Shown here piece by piece: positions 34,876 to 45,370 of a stretch of 64,000 nt of DNA (its first letter is position 1; every line of letters starts with the position of its first letter). Location: the NCBI RefSeq assembly GCF_001981305.1, contig NZ_MSCW01000005.1, positions 310,001 to 374,000 of the forward strand, in the 5' to 3' direction. The translations under genes were made by a program, and so were the position numbers. This DNA comes from Marinobacter lutaoensis. Lineage in GTDB: Bacteria; Pseudomonadota; Gammaproteobacteria; Pseudomonadales; Oleiphilaceae. Below the pieces are notes generated by a model that saw only the letters and a program-made list of their open reading frames with translations, made no database searches and had not been told where the DNA came from.

Positions 34876-35693
34876 CAATACTCCTGTTTCAGCGATATGT
34901 TTCGGCTCTGGGCCACCGTCCGGGGCTGGCCCCGACAACTCCGGGACGCTCCGACGGTGCCGGTGCCCGGCAGGGTCACCACCTTGCCGGTGCGCCACGC
35001 AGACTGCCGAGGAATTCGCCCATAAACCCGTTTCCTGGCAAGGATACAGTAATAGGCGCCCAAGGGCAGGAACCGGTTGGCGACGCGCCTGAGGCGCGGC
35101 CACTCCCGGCCGGAGTCCGGGCACCGTTGCAGCGGCATCCGGTGAAACCTCGTGACCGAGCACTCCACGCTGAAGCCCAGCAAGTTCAGCCAGTCTTCCA
35201 TCCGCCGCCGGAACATGAAGCGGCCGCCCCAAGGGCCGTGGGGATGGCGCGACAGCAGCCGCCTCACCCCCCACAGACTCACCGGGTTGAAACCGATCAG
35301 AACGATGGAGCCCTCCCCCCGCAGTACCCGGGCCGCCTCCCGCAGTACCTGGTGTGGGTTCGGCGAGAAGTCCGCCGCATGATGCAGCAGCACCAGATCC
35401 ATGGAGTCGGAAGGAAACGGCAGCTCGTCGGCTTCGCACACCACCACTCCGTCGGGAATATGGGGAAACCAACGCGGCGTCGTCATGATTTTCTGAGCGT
35501 AGTCGGTACTGCTGGCCAGCGGTAGCCGGTGACTCACCGCCACCTGCAGCTGCCGGGCTCCGGAGAACGACGCCAGAGTATGGTCGCAGAACGCCCTCTG
35601 ATCCGCCAGCAAGGCCCGCCCGAGCGCGGACTGGAACCAGCGCTCGAAACTCTCGTGACGTGCCGGATAGTCGACGGTACCCGATGTCTCCAC
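34875..35693 (-). CDS. Class I SAM-dependent methyltransferase
   Basis: 272 residues with a Methyltransf_11-like core: a motif after the SAM-binding region [20 protein letters not shown] and the following [13 protein letters not shown]. The usual glycine-rich motif I is degenerate (about 40-60), so activity should not be assumed. The last 70 residues are Arg-rich and low in homology. The substrate is unknown. The equivalent gene beside rnhA and gloB in Pseudomonas is also uncharacterised. Divergent from gloB. Confidence 0.85.
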   Translation of the reverse strand: METSGTVDYPARHESFERWFQSALGRALLADQRAFCDHTLASFSGARQLQVAVSHRLPLASSTDYAQKIMTTPRWFPHIPDGVVVCEADELPFPSDSMDLVLLHHAADFSPNPHQVLREAARVLRGEGSIVLIGFNPVSLWGVRRLLSRHPHGPWGGRFMFRRRMEDWLNLLGFSVECSVTRFHRMPLQRCPDSGREWPRLRRVANRFLPLGAYYCILARKRVYGRIPRQSAWRTGKVVTLPGTGTVGASRSCRGQPRTVAQSRNISLKQEY

Positions 35694-35790
35694 GTTGCGC
35701 TCCCCCGCTCGTGATTACCGGCAAGTTGGGCCCCCTGGGCCAATTGCATTATGATAACAGCCACACATTGCGAACACAGTAGGGTGCATC

Positions 35791-36582
35791 ATGGCAACCC
35801 CAACCGCCATTCCAGCCTTTCGCGACAATTACATCTGGTGCCTCGCCGATCCCCAGGCAGGCAAGGCTCTGGTGGTCGATCCCGGCCAGGCCGCGCCGGT
35901 CGAGGTGTACCTTGAACGCCACGGACTGGTGCTGGACACCGTCCTGGTCACCCACCATCACCCGGATCACGTCGGCGGCATCGGCGCGCTGCGCAACCAG
36001 CACCCCAACTGCCGCGTGGTCGGTCCCGCCGATTCCCCGTTCCGGGGGACCACCGAGACGGTACGCGAGGGTGACACCGTACAGTGGCAGGGTTTCCGGT
36101 TTCGGGTACTGTCGGTACCGGGGCACACCCTGGACCACATCGCCTATTTCACTGAACCTGAGGGTGAACCGCCGTTGCTGTTTTGTGGCGACACCTTGTT
36201 CGTCTGCGGCTGTGGCCGGCTGTTCGAGGGCTCACCGGCCCAGATGCGCCACTCCCTGGCCAAGCTTCGGGCCCTGCCAGACACCACCCGTGTCCATTGC
36301 GCCCATGAATACACGCTGGCAAACCTGACGTTCGCCCGGAGCTTCCTGCCCGACGACACCAGCCTGGTCGAGTTCGAGCGCCAATGCCGGAACCAGCGGG
36401 ACGCGGGCGTACCCACCGTGCCCTCGGTACTGGCCGAGGAGCGGCGGCTGAATCCCTTCCTGCGCTGGGATGAGCCCTCGGTGGCCGAAGCCGCTCGCCG
36501 TTACGCGGCGGACCGGAACCTGCCAGCGGGTACAGACGACGAGGTGTTCGCGGCAATCCGCCACGCCAAGGATCACTTCTGA
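35791..36582 (+). CDS. gloB: Hydroxyacylglutathione hydrolase (glyoxalase II)
   Basis: 263-residue metallo-beta-lactamase-fold enzyme that hydrolyses S-D-lactoylglutathione to D-lactate and glutathione, the second step of methylglyoxal detoxification. The metal site is T-H-H-H-P-D-H (H55, H57, D59, H60), with further ligands in P-G-H-T-L-D-H and C-G-D-T-L-F. The glutathione-binding C-terminal domain is present (H-E-Y-T-L-A-N-L). A monocistronic gene with a divergent upstream neighbour and a promoter for mltD 44 bases beyond its stop. Confidence 0.95.
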   Translation: MATPTAIPAFRDNYIWCLADPQAGKALVVDPGQAAPVEVYLERHGLVLDTVLVTHHHPDHVGGIGALRNQHPNCRVVGPADSPFRGTTETVREGDTVQWQGFRFRVLSVPGHTLDHIAYFTEPEGEPPLLFCGDTLFVCGCGRLFEGSPAQMRHSLAKLRALPDTTRVHCAHEYTLANLTFARSFLPDDTSLVEFERQCRNQRDAGVPTVPSVLAEERRLNPFLRWDEPSVAEAARRYAADRNLPAGTDDEVFAAIRHAKDHF

Positions 36583-36625
36583 CGGCTTTTTAACGTTCTT
36601 GGACCACTTCGTAACGAGCGGTTTC

Positions 36626-36655
36626 TTGACCCCTTGAAAACCGCTCTCATAGAAT
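36626..36655 (+). promoter_or_regulatory. Candidate promoter for mltD
   Basis: TTGACC (36626-36631) and TAGAAT (36650-36655) with an 18-base spacer, about 80 bases upstream of the mltD ATG. Two related near-inverted stretches around GAGCGGTTTC and GAAAACCGCTC (36616-36646) overlap it and could form a hairpin or operator. Confidence 0.55.
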
Positions 36656-36742
36656 CTGAGCCAGTTCGAGACACTCATTCATTCATCCGGCCGGAGCCTG
36701 TTTCCAGCACGTTGGCCGGAAACCAAGCCGGAACGCCCAGAT

Positions 36743-38440
36743 ATGTCGGTTCACCGTTTTTCCTGCCTGTTCATTGCCTGCACCCTGGCTGGGGGCTGCG
36801 CCAGTTTCCATGCCGCCTCCGACAACCCTCTTGACTCCGAGCAAGTCACGGTGGCCACGGGCGACGACGACCTGAAGGAGGCCGTCGAATCCGGTGATGG
36901 CCGGGATGCCACGGCGGATGAACGTCTGGACACCGCGATTGCCCCGGAGCTTCGTGCCAAGGCCCGGGACGCCCGGGAAAAGCTCGACGACCCGGGACAG
37001 ACAGACACCGGCGCCCTGGCTGAGGAAGAGGACCTCTGGAACCGGCTTCGACACGGCTTTGCCTTGGATCACGACATCGACAATGCCCGGGTCCAGGCCC
37101 AGCTGGACTGGTACGTCCGCCATCCGAAGTACATCCAGCGCGTGGTTGAGCGCGGCCGCCGCTATCTTTACTACATTCTTTCGGAAACGGAAAAGCGTAA
37201 CCTGCCCTCGGAGTTCGCCCTGCTGCCGGTGGTGGAGAGTGCCTTCGACCCGTTTGCCTATTCCCACGGCCGTGCGTCCGGCCTGTGGCAGTTCATCCCC
37301 TCCACCGCCAAGTACTTCGGCCTGACTCAGAGCTGGTGGCATGACGATCGTCGCGACATCATCGCCTCCACCGACGCGGCGCTGGAATACCTTGAGCGCC
37401 TGAGCGAGCGGTTCGAGAGCGATTACACCCTGGCGCTCGCGGCCTACAACAGCGGTGGTGGTACTGTGTCCAGCGCCATTCGACGCAACCTCAAGGCCAA
37501 CCGCCCCACCGATTTCTGGTCCCTCGAACTGCCGAGAGAAACCCGGCACTATGTCCCCAAGCTGATTGCCCTGGCAAAGATCTTCGACCACCCGGAGGCC
37601 TATGGCCTCGAACTTCCGCCACTGAAGAATGAGCCCTACTTCGAGGTGGTGGACACCGGCTCTCAGCTGGACCTTGCCCAGGCCGCGGAGCTCGCCCAGG
37701 TGGACATCGACGAAATCTATCTACTCAATCCCTCCTACAACCGGTGGGCGACCCATCCCGATGGTCCGCACCGGTTGCTGGTGCCCAGAGAGAAAGCGGA
37801 AGCCTTTCGCACCGCCTTGGCCAACTTCCCGGTGGAACAGCGGGTGTCCTGGCAGAACTACAAGGTGCGTTCGGGCGACAGCCTGATCACCATCGCCCGT
37901 CGATTCCACACCACTCCGTCGGTGATCCAACAGGTCAACAAACTGAACTCCGACCTGATCCGGGTTGGCCAGCGACTGCTCATTCCATCCGCCACCCGGG
38001 ACGCCGACGCCTATGCCCTGAGCGCCAGCAACCGCCTCGAGCGCAAACAGGCCCGTCAGCGCAGCGGCCACAAAGTTCGCTACCTGGTCCGGCGGGGCGA
38101 TACCTTCTGGGATATTGCACGGGAGCACCGGGTGTCGGTACGGGAGCTGGCGTCCTGGAACGGCATGGCCCCCAGCGACCCGCTGATTCCGGGCAAGGAG
38201 CTGGTGATCTGGTCCAAGTCCGCCAACGCCGCGGCGCTGGCCAGCACCAGCCCGCGAGGCAAATCCATGGTCCGGAAAGTGGGATACCGGGTGCGCAAGG
38301 GCGACTCGTTGTATGCCATCGCCAACCGTTTTTCTGTCAACGTGAGCGACATCGCATCCTGGAACGGGCTGAACACCTCCCGTTATCTGCAACCCGGGCA
38401 AAGTCTGGTACTCTACGTGGACATTCGTAACAGCCCCTGA
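36743..38440 (+). CDS. mltD: Membrane-bound lytic murein transglycosylase D with three LysM repeats
   Basis: 565-residue outer-membrane lipoprotein that cleaves peptidoglycan to 1,6-anhydro products. A signal peptide with a lipobox-like L-A-G-G-C (C19) directs lipid attachment. The SLT domain (about 140-300) has the catalytic Glu near 165 in V-V-E-S-A-F-D-P-F and the S-G-L-W-Q-F-I-P motif. Three LysM repeats follow (near 373, 448 and 514: Y-K-V-R-S-G-D-S, Y-L-V-R-R-G-D-T, Y-R-V-R-K-G-D-S). The lipobox is loose (Ala at -3), so lipidation is likely but not certain. Ends nine bases before yejA. Confidence 0.93.
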   Translation: MSVHRFSCLFIACTLAGGCASFHAASDNPLDSEQVTVATGDDDLKEAVESGDGRDATADERLDTAIAPELRAKARDAREKLDDPGQTDTGALAEEEDLWNRLRHGFALDHDIDNARVQAQLDWYVRHPKYIQRVVERGRRYLYYILSETEKRNLPSEFALLPVVESAFDPFAYSHGRASGLWQFIPSTAKYFGLTQSWWHDDRRDIIASTDAALEYLERLSERFESDYTLALAAYNSGGGTVSSAIRRNLKANRPTDFWSLELPRETRHYVPKLIALAKIFDHPEAYGLELPPLKNEPYFEVVDTGSQLDLAQAAELAQVDIDEIYLLNPSYNRWATHPDGPHRLLVPREKAEAFRTALANFPVEQRVSWQNYKVRSGDSLITIARRFHTTPSVIQQVNKLNSDLIRVGQRLLIPSATRDADAYALSASNRLERKQARQRSGHKVRYLVRRGDTFWDIAREHRVSVRELASWNGMAPSDPLIPGKELVIWSKSANAAALASTSPRGKSMVRKVGYRVRKGDSLYAIANRFSVNVSDIASWNGLNTSRYLQPGQSLVLYVDIRNSP

Positions 38441-38449
38441 CGCCAAACC

Positions 38450-40264
38450 ATGACAAGAAACCCGAGTGCGCCCCGTTCCCTGACCCGCCCGTTTGCTTTC
38501 CTGATGTTGTTACTGGCGGCCCAGTGCCTGGTCGCCGCCCCGGCGCCTCGCCACGGCATCGCCATGCACGGCGAACCGAAGTATCCGGAAGGTTTCAGTC
38601 ACTTCGACTATGTCAACCCGGATGCGCCCAAGGGGGGCACTCTGCGCCTGGCGGTCGTCGCCAACGGTTTCGACTCGTTCAACCCCTTCACCATTCGGGG
38701 CGTCTCCGCCGCCGGCATCGGCACATACCTGTACGACACCCTGATGGAGTCCTCCGCCGACGAGCCCTTTTCCGCCTATGGCCTGATCGCCGAATCTCTG
38801 GAAACGCCGGAGGACCGCAGCTATGTGGTGTTCAATCTGCGCCCGGAAGCGCGCTTTCAGGATGGGGAACCCATCACCGCCGACGATGTGAAATTCACCT
38901 TCGAGCTGTTGACCACCCAGGGGCACCCGCTTTACCGCAACTACTACGCTGACGTTTCCGAGGTGGTCGTCGAAGGGCCCCGGCGCGTCCGCTTTAACTT
39001 TCGGGATACCACCAACCGCGAGCTACCGCTGATCCTCGGCCAGCTACCGGTTCTGCCCGCCCATTACTGGCGACACCACGACTTCGGCGACAGCGGCCTG
39101 ACGCCGCCGGTGGGCAGCGGCCCCTATCGGATCGCGGATTTCGAGGCGGGGCGCTCGATCACCTACGAGCGGGTCAAGGATTACTGGGCCAGGGATCTCG
39201 GAGTCCGCAAAGGCCGCTTCAACTTCGACCGGATCCGCTACGACTACTACACCGATGACACCGTTGCCCTGGAGGCCTTCAAGGCCGGCAATTTCGACTT
39301 CCGGCTGGAATCCTCCGCCAAGAACTGGGCAACCGCCTATACCGGCCCGATGTTCGACAACGGCTCCGTGGTCAAGGAGATGATTGGACATCATCGTCCC
39401 GCCGGCATGCAGGGATTCCTGTACAACACCCGGCGACCGGTCTTCTCCGATCCCCGCGTGCGGCAGGCCCTGGCCTATGCCTTCGATTTCGAATGGGCCA
39501 ACAAGAACCTGTTTTATGATCAGTATTCCCGTACCAAAAGTTACTTCGAGAACAGCGAACTGGCGTCGTCCGGGCTGCCGACCGGACGGGAGCTGGAAAT
39601 TCTGGAACCGTTCCGGGACCAGCTCAGCGAGTCGGTGTTCACCGAGCCGTATCAACCGCCGACCACCGATGGGCCCGAAGGGCTCAGACGCAACCTGAAA
39701 ACGGCCCTGGATCTGCTGCGCTCGGCCGGCTATGAGATCCGCGAGGGCAAGATGGTCAAGGCCGGCACCGGCGAGCCCCTGGCCTTCGAGATCCTGCTAT
39801 TCCAAAAGACATTCGAACGGGTTGTCCTGCCTTTCAAGAACAACTTGGCCCGGCTGGGGATCGACATGACGGTGCGCACGGTGGACAGCAATCAGTATGT
39901 CCAGCGGCTCCGGAACTTCGACTTCGATATGATCGTTCAGGCACTGGGACAATCCGACTCCCCGGGCAACGAACAGCGGGATTACTGGTATTCCTCCTCT
40001 GCGGACATGCACGGATCCCGGAATTACATGGGTGTCCGGGATCCGGTGGTCGATCAGCTGGTCGACTTGGTGATCCAGGCGCCGGACCGCCAGGAACTGG
40101 TGTACCGGGTCCGGGCGCTGGATCGTGTGCTGTTGCATGGATACTACGCGATTCCCCAGTGGCACCTGGGGAAAGACCGGGTCGCCTACTGGAACCATCT
40201 GGTACGGCCGTCGGTCACACCGAAGCAAGGGATCGACCTGAACAACTGGTGGGCCAAGCCCTGA
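38450..40264 (+). CDS. yejA: Peptide ABC transporter substrate-binding protein, YejA-like
   Basis: 604-residue periplasmic protein of the SBP_bac_5 family. The signal peptide (about 1-30, ending A-A-P-A-P) is followed by H-G-I-A-M-H-G-E-P and the [14 protein letters not shown] motif that marks the YejA group. Binds oligopeptides; the E. coli YejABEF system imports microcin C-like peptides. First gene of a four-gene import operon yejA-B-E-F, located by conserved order next to mltD. No catalytic residues expected. Followed by the permease gene after 46 bases. Confidence 0.9.
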   Translation: MTRNPSAPRSLTRPFAFLMLLLAAQCLVAAPAPRHGIAMHGEPKYPEGFSHFDYVNPDAPKGGTLRLAVVANGFDSFNPFTIRGVSAAGIGTYLYDTLMESSADEPFSAYGLIAESLETPEDRSYVVFNLRPEARFQDGEPITADDVKFTFELLTTQGHPLYRNYYADVSEVVVEGPRRVRFNFRDTTNRELPLILGQLPVLPAHYWRHHDFGDSGLTPPVGSGPYRIADFEAGRSITYERVKDYWARDLGVRKGRFNFDRIRYDYYTDDTVALEAFKAGNFDFRLESSAKNWATAYTGPMFDNGSVVKEMIGHHRPAGMQGFLYNTRRPVFSDPRVRQALAYAFDFEWANKNLFYDQYSRTKSYFENSELASSGLPTGRELEILEPFRDQLSESVFTEPYQPPTTDGPEGLRRNLKTALDLLRSAGYEIREGKMVKAGTGEPLAFEILLFQKTFERVVLPFKNNLARLGIDMTVRTVDSNQYVQRLRNFDFDMIVQALGQSDSPGNEQRDYWYSSSADMHGSRNYMGVRDPVVDQLVDLVIQAPDRQELVYRVRALDRVLLHGYYAIPQWHLGKDRVAYWNHLVRPSVTPKQGIDLNNWWAKP

Positions 40265-40310
40265 ACAGGCTTCGCCCTGCCAGGCAGTAGCGAAAGGAAC
40301 CTCCCTCTCC

Positions 40311-41393
40311 ATGGGCATCTACATCCTGAGACGGTTGGCGCTGATTGTCCCGACCCTGGTCGGCATCATGCTGCTCAATTTCGTGATCGTGCAGGCCGCC
40401 CCCGGCGGCCCGGTGGAACAACTGATCGCCCAGATGGAGGGCCACGGCGACAGCGCGCTGGCGCGAGCGTCAGGCGGCGGTGGCAGCGAGGTGACCACCG
40501 GGAGCGGCGGCAGTCGCGCTTCGCGGGGGATTCCGGATGAGTTGCTGCAGGAAATCCGGGTCATGTACGGTTTCGACAAGCCAGCCCATGAACGTTTCCT
40601 GAAAATGCTCGCAGACTACGCCACCTTCAATTTCGGCGACTCCTTCTTCCGTGACCGGAGCGTCATCGAGCTGATCCTCGACAAGATGCCGGTTTCCATC
40701 TCCCTCGGGCTCTGGTCGACCCTGATCATTTACCTGGTGTCCATTCCCCTGGGGATTCGCAAGGCCGTCACCGACGGTTCCCGTTTCGATGTCTGGACCA
40801 GTTCCGCCATCGTGGTCGGTTACGCCATCCCCGGCTTTCTGTTCGCCATACTGCTGATCGTACTGTTCGCCGGCGGCAATTACTTCGACTGGTTTCCCCT
40901 GCGCGGGCTGACGTCACCGAATTTCGACGAGCTGCCCTGGTACCAGAAGATCACCGACTATTTCTGGCACCTGGCCCTGCCAGTGACAGCCAACGTCATC
41001 GGTGGTTTCGCCACTCTGACCCTGCTGACCAAGAACTCGTTCCTGGACGAGATCAGCAAACAGTATGTCGTCACGGCCCGTGCCAAGGGACTGGACGAGC
41101 GGCGCGTGCTGTACGGGCACGTCTTCCGCAACGCCATGCTCATCGTCATTGCCAGCCTTCCCGGGGTTCTGGTCTCACTGTTCTTCACCGGTTCGCTGCT
41201 GATCGAGGTGATCTTTTCCCTGGACGGGCTCGGCCTGCTGGGATTCGAAGCCGCCCTGAACCGGGATTACCCGGTGATTTTTGGCACTCTCTACATCTTC
41301 ACGCTCATGGGATTGGTACTGAAACTGATCAGCGACATCACCTACATGCTGGTCGATCCCCGGATCGACTTTGAAAGCCGGGAGGGTGCCTGA
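40311..41393 (+). CDS. yejB: Peptide ABC transporter permease YejB
   Basis: 360-residue inner-membrane permease of the DppB-type. The start [18 protein letters not shown] is the family mark, six transmembrane helices follow, and the conserved permease loop [21 protein letters not shown] is near residue 260. A low-complexity Gly/Ser stretch (about 55-75) lies in the first periplasmic loop. Forms the channel with YejE. Two bases from yejE. Confidence 0.92.
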   Translation: MGIYILRRLALIVPTLVGIMLLNFVIVQAAPGGPVEQLIAQMEGHGDSALARASGGGGSEVTTGSGGSRASRGIPDELLQEIRVMYGFDKPAHERFLKMLADYATFNFGDSFFRDRSVIELILDKMPVSISLGLWSTLIIYLVSIPLGIRKAVTDGSRFDVWTSSAIVVGYAIPGFLFAILLIVLFAGGNYFDWFPLRGLTSPNFDELPWYQKITDYFWHLALPVTANVIGGFATLTLLTKNSFLDEISKQYVVTARAKGLDERRVLYGHVFRNAMLIVIASLPGVLVSLFFTGSLLIEVIFSLDGLGLLGFEAALNRDYPVIFGTLYIFTLMGLVLKLISDITYMLVDPRIDFESREGA

Positions 41394-41395
41394 TC

Positions 41396-42418
41396 GTGAA
41401 GGCGCTTTCCCCCGTCCAGCAGCGTCGGTTGCGCAACTTCCGTCGCAACCGCCGGGGCTACTGGTCCCTGTGGATCTTCCTGGTCCTGTTCGGACTGTCC
41501 CTGTGCGCGGAACTGATCGCCAACGACAAACCGCTGCTGGTGTCCTACAAGGATCATCTGTACTTTCCTGTTTTCCAATCGGTACCGGAGGAGACCTTCG
41601 GCGGATTCCTGCCCACCGAAGCGGATTACCGGGACCCGTTCATCGCCGGCGAAATTACATCCCATGGCTGGATGGTCTGGCCTCCGATCCGGTTCAGCTA
41701 CGACACCATCAACTACAATCTGGAGGTGCCCTCACCGGCGCCGCCGTCTCCGGAAAATTGGCTGGGTACCGACGATCAGGGGCGGGACGTGATGGCTCGC
41801 GTCATCTACGGATTCCGGACGTCGGTGCTGTTCGGCCTGACCCTGACCCTGGCCAGTTGCGTGGTCGGGGTTTTGGTGGGTGCCATCCAGGGCTATTACG
41901 GCGGCAAGGTGGACCTGCTGGGACAGCGCTTCATCGAGGTCTGGTCCGGCTTGCCGGTGCTGTACCTGCTGATCATCCTGTCCAGTCTCATACAGCCCAA
42001 CTTCTGGTGGCTGCTGGGCATCATGCTGCTGTTCAGCTGGATGGGGCTTGTGGACGTGGTGCGCGCCGAGTTCCTGCGGGCACGCAACTTCGAGTACGTC
42101 AAGGCGGCCCGGGCGCTGGGCCTGGGCAACCGCAAGATCATGTTCCGGCACATCCTGCCGAACGCCATGGTCGCCACCCTGACCTTCCTGCCGTTCATCC
42201 TGACCGGCGCCATCACCGGCCTGACCTCCCTGGATTTTCTCGGTTTCGGATTACCCGCCGGATCGCCGTCGCTGGGGGAACTGATCGCCCAGGGTAAGGC
42301 CAACCTGCAGGCGCCCTGGCTCGGTATCTCCGCCTTTGTCTCGCTCTCGGTCATGCTCACCCTGCTGGTATTCGTGGGTGAAGCTGTCCGGGACGCATTC
42401 GACCCCAGGAAAGGCTGA
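41396..42418 (+). CDS. yejE: Peptide ABC transporter permease YejE
   Basis: 340-residue permease of the DppC-type. The N-terminal Q-Q-R-R-L-R-N-F-R-R-N-R-R-G segment precedes the first helix; W-L-G-T-D-D-Q-G-R-D-V-M-A-R-V-I-Y-G at 120-137 is the signature, and the permease motif A-A-R-A-L-G-L-G-N lies near 237. The start is GTG at 41396 with GGAGG eleven bases upstream. One base separates it from the ATPase gene. Confidence 0.92.
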   Translation: MKALSPVQQRRLRNFRRNRRGYWSLWIFLVLFGLSLCAELIANDKPLLVSYKDHLYFPVFQSVPEETFGGFLPTEADYRDPFIAGEITSHGWMVWPPIRFSYDTINYNLEVPSPAPPSPENWLGTDDQGRDVMARVIYGFRTSVLFGLTLTLASCVVGVLVGAIQGYYGGKVDLLGQRFIEVWSGLPVLYLLIILSSLIQPNFWWLLGIMLLFSWMGLVDVVRAEFLRARNFEYVKAARALGLGNRKIMFRHILPNAMVATLTFLPFILTGAITGLTSLDFLGFGLPAGSPSLGELIAQGKANLQAPWLGISAFVSLSVMLTLLVFVGEAVRDAFDPRKG

Positions 42419-42419
42419 T

Positions 42420-44039
42420 ATGAGCGAACTCCTCGAGATCCGCGACCTGTCCATCGCCTTCGACCAGGCCGCCCCGGTGGTGCGCAACCTGTCCTTCGAC
42501 ATCCGCGAAGGTGAAACCCTGGCGCTGGTGGGCGAAAGCGGTTCCGGTAAATCCATATCCGCCCTGTCGATCCTGCGCCTGCTGGATGCCCGCCATGTCC
42601 GCTATCCCTCGGGGCAGATCCTGTTTCAGGGCGAGGACCTGCTTAAAGCGAGCGAAAAACGGCTGCGTCAGATCCGGGGCCGGGAGATCAGCATGATCTT
42701 CCAGGAGCCGATGACCTCGCTCAATCCCCTGCATACGGTGGAAAAGCAGATCACCGAAACCCTCGCCGTCCACAAGGGCATGCGCGGCCCCCAGGCTCGT
42801 CGCCGCTGTCTGGAGTTACTGGAACTGGTTGGGATCCACGAGCCGGAATCACGCCTGAGCAGCTATCCGCACCAGCTGTCCGGCGGCCAGAAACAGCGCG
42901 TTATGATCGCCATGGCTCTGGCCAACGAACCGCGACTGCTGATCGCCGACGAGCCCACCACAGCTCTGGATGTGACCGTCCAGAAACAGGTTCTGGAGTT
43001 GCTCGGTTCCCTGCAACAGAAGCTGGGCATGGCCGTTCTGCTGATCACCCACGACCTCAGCATCGTCCGCCGCTACGCCAACCGGGTGGTGGTGATGGAA
43101 CAGGGGCAACGCGTGGAGCAAGCCACCACCAACGATCTGTTCACCCGGCCCAGCCACCCTTACACCCGCAAACTTCTGGACGCCGAGCCACCGTGCCGGC
43201 CCCCCGGCCGGCCCGCCCAGCAGCAGCCTTTGCTGTCGGTACAGAACCTGAGTGTCCGGTTCCCGATCCGCCGCAACCTGTTCGGGCGGGTTACGCAGGC
43301 GTTCACCGCTGTCGAGGACGTCAGCTTCGACCTCGACAAGGGCCAGACCCTCGGTATTGTCGGGGAAAGCGGCAGTGGCAAGACCACCATCGGCCATGCG
43401 CTGCTCAAGCTGATTGCCAGCGACGGCCATTTCCAGCTGCAGGGGGAGGAGCTGTCCCACTGCGATCAGAGAAGCTTCCGTCCCTATCGACGCCGGATCC
43501 AGATCGTATTCCAAGACCCCTTTGGCAGCCTGAGCCCCAGGATGTCGGTGGCTGAAATCGTCGGCGAGGGTCTGGAGATCCATGACCCTGCCGGCAAGGA
43601 CGGGCATGAGCAGCGGGTTATCCAGGCCCTTGCCGACGTGGGTCTCGACCCGGAGGCCAGACACCGGTATCCGCACGAGTTTTCCGGCGGTCAGCGCCAG
43701 CGCATCGCGATTGCCCGGGCGCTGGTCCTGCAGCCGGAGCTGATCATTCTTGATGAACCCACCTCGGCACTGGACCGCACCGTTCAGAAACAGGTCATCG
43801 AGCTGCTTCGGGCCATCCAGCAACGGTATGGGCTAAGCTATATCTTCATCAGTCATGACTTGGCGGTGGTTCGGGCGCTGAGCCATCAACTGCTGGTGCT
43901 GCAACGGGGTAAGGTGGTGGAGTACGGTGACGCGGAGGACATTTTCCGCGCCCCCCGACATCCCTATACCCAAGCCCTGCTCAGCGCCGCGTTCTTTTAC
44001 CAGGGCGGGGAGTCTCGGCCCTCGCCTACGACCAATTGA
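42420..44039 (+). CDS. yejF: Peptide ABC transporter ATP-binding protein YejF, double NBD
   Basis: 539-residue fused ATPase. The first nucleotide domain has Walker A G-E-S-G-S-G-K-S (38-45) and signature L-S-G-G-Q-K-Q-R, and the second has Walker A G-E-S-G-S-G-K-T (about 315) and F-S-G-G-Q-R-Q-R. Both have Walker B and H-loop residues, so both can hydrolyse ATP. Powers the YejBE channel. I used the ATG at 42420, one base after yejE; the frame is open further upstream. fabI follows after 66 bases. Confidence 0.93.
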   Translation: MSELLEIRDLSIAFDQAAPVVRNLSFDIREGETLALVGESGSGKSISALSILRLLDARHVRYPSGQILFQGEDLLKASEKRLRQIRGREISMIFQEPMTSLNPLHTVEKQITETLAVHKGMRGPQARRRCLELLELVGIHEPESRLSSYPHQLSGGQKQRVMIAMALANEPRLLIADEPTTALDVTVQKQVLELLGSLQQKLGMAVLLITHDLSIVRRYANRVVVMEQGQRVEQATTNDLFTRPSHPYTRKLLDAEPPCRPPGRPAQQQPLLSVQNLSVRFPIRRNLFGRVTQAFTAVEDVSFDLDKGQTLGIVGESGSGKTTIGHALLKLIASDGHFQLQGEELSHCDQRSFRPYRRRIQIVFQDPFGSLSPRMSVAEIVGEGLEIHDPAGKDGHEQRVIQALADVGLDPEARHRYPHEFSGGQRQRIAIARALVLQPELIILDEPTSALDRTVQKQVIELLRAIQQRYGLSYIFISHDLAVVRALSHQLLVLQRGKVVEYGDAEDIFRAPRHPYTQALLSAAFFYQGGESRPSPTTN

Positions 44040-44105
44040 GTGTTACTCGCCGCCGGTAACTTGGCGATAATGCTCCAACATCACGAATACAGGGAGAATC
44101 AACCC

Positions 44106-44891
44106 ATGGGAATGCTCAGTGGCAAGAAAGCACTGATCGTTGGCGTTGCCAGCAAACACTCCATCGCTTACGGAATCGCCGAGGTTTTTGCCCGCGAAGG
44201 GGCGGAACTGGCATTCACCTATCAGAATGAGAAGCTTCGCTCCCGGGTGGAGACCTTCGCGGAGCAATGGGGCAGCAAGCTGACCTTTCCCTGCGACGTT
44301 GCCAGCGACGAACAGATCGACAACGTCTTCACCGAGCTGAACAAGCACTGGGACACCATCGACATCATCATTCACGCCGTGGGCTACGCGCCCGCGCACG
44401 AGCTGAACGGCAACTACGTGGATGTAACCACCCGGGACGGCTTCCGCATCGCTCATGACATCAGTTCCTACAGTTTCGTAGCCCTGGCCAAGGGTGCGCG
44501 CAGCATGATGCACGAAGGCAGTGCCCTGCTGACCCTGAGCTACCTGGGTGCGGAGCGGGTACTGCAGAACTACAACGTCATGGGTCTGGCCAAGGCCTCC
44601 CTGGAAGCCAACGTGCGCTACATGGCCGCCAGTCTCGGCAAGGAAGGCATTCGGGTCAACGCCATTTCCGCCGGTCCGATCAAGACCCTCGCCGCCTCCG
44701 GCATTGCCAGCTTCCGCAAGATGCTGGCCGAGAACGCCAAGCGCGCCCCCCTGCGTCGCAACGTGACCACCGAGGAAGTTGGCAACGCCGCAGCCTTCCT
44801 CTGCTCCGATCTGGCCAGCGGCGTCACCGGCGAGGTCATGTATGTGGACGCCGGCTTCAACATCACCGGTATGGGCGAGATCGAGGACTGA
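44106..44891 (+). CDS. fabI: Enoyl-ACP reductase (NADH) FabI
   Basis: 261-residue last-step reductase of each fatty-acid elongation cycle and the target of triclosan. The catalytic Y146, Y156 and K163 fall exactly on E. coli numbers ([13 protein letters not shown]), and the triclosan-resistance position Gly93 is Gly, so a susceptible-type site is expected. The ATG at 44106 follows AGGGAGA at about 10 bases; the frame is open upstream to 44040. Ends at a perfect 12-bp hairpin. Shares the lipid theme of the window but has its own location by conserved order with yejF. Confidence 0.96.
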   Translation: MGMLSGKKALIVGVASKHSIAYGIAEVFAREGAELAFTYQNEKLRSRVETFAEQWGSKLTFPCDVASDEQIDNVFTELNKHWDTIDIIIHAVGYAPAHELNGNYVDVTTRDGFRIAHDISSYSFVALAKGARSMMHEGSALLTLSYLGAERVLQNYNVMGLAKASLEANVRYMAASLGKEGIRVNAISAGPIKTLAASGIASFRKMLAENAKRAPLRRNVTTEEVGNAAAFLCSDLASGVTGEVMYVDAGFNITGMGEIED

Positions 44892-44900
44892 TCGCGCACA

Positions 44901-44932
44901 CTGCGGGGTGGCTCCATGGCGCCACCCCGCAG
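44901..44932 (+). terminator. Perfect 12-bp hairpin after fabI, no T-tract
   Basis: CTGCGGGGTGGC (44901-44912) pairs perfectly with GCCACCCCGCAG (44921-44932). No U-run follows, but the position between fabI and the convergent PilZ gene fits a transcript end. Confidence 0.55.
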
Positions 44933-44950
44933 GACCGGTCCGGAGCCACT

Positions 44951-45370
44951 CTAGAAACCGTCCGACATTGCCTCCGCTACGGCTTCCACCCACTCCAGAC
45001 AAGCCGTGCCATCCGATTCCAGAATCCGCACCCCCGAGAGAAAACCGCCCGCACCGGGCCGGCTCCAGACCACCTCGACCATCAGCCGGAACGGTTCCGG
45101 TTGCCGCCCAAGCTGAACCCGCGCCGGCAACAAGGCGCCCTCGGGCAGGGCTTCCGCCGATGTGAGGCTCAGACCGTGGGCGGAGAAATCCCGGATGCCG
45201 CAAGCCAGCCAGCGCGCGTCGTCCAGGTGCGCCCCCTTTCCATCCTCCGGCGGGGGGGATTCCAGCTCCAGCCACACCCGTGCCCGGGCGACCAGCCGGT
45301 ACTCCCTCCGTTGATCCCCATCACCATTCGCCCCGCCGTCCGGAGCCATGCCATAGTCGAGATCAGACAT
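44951..45370 (-). CDS. PilZ domain protein
   Basis: 139-residue cytoplasmic protein. The c-di-GMP-binding motif R-R-E-Y-R (R21 and R25) and the distal I-R-D-F-S-A-H-G motif (D/N-x-S-x-x-G) are both present, so it should bind cyclic di-GMP. The domain covers about 20-130. The output is unknown; such proteins often affect motility, alginate or pili. Its ATG at 45370 overlaps the preceding DUF1631 gene by eight bases, so both are co-translated. Confidence 0.88.
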   Translation of the reverse strand: MSDLDYGMAPDGGANGDGDQRREYRLVARARVWLELESPPPEDGKGAHLDDARWLACGIRDFSAHGLSLTSAEALPEGALLPARVQLGRQPEPFRLMVEVVWSRPGAGGFLSGVRILESDGTACLEWVEAVAEAMSDGF

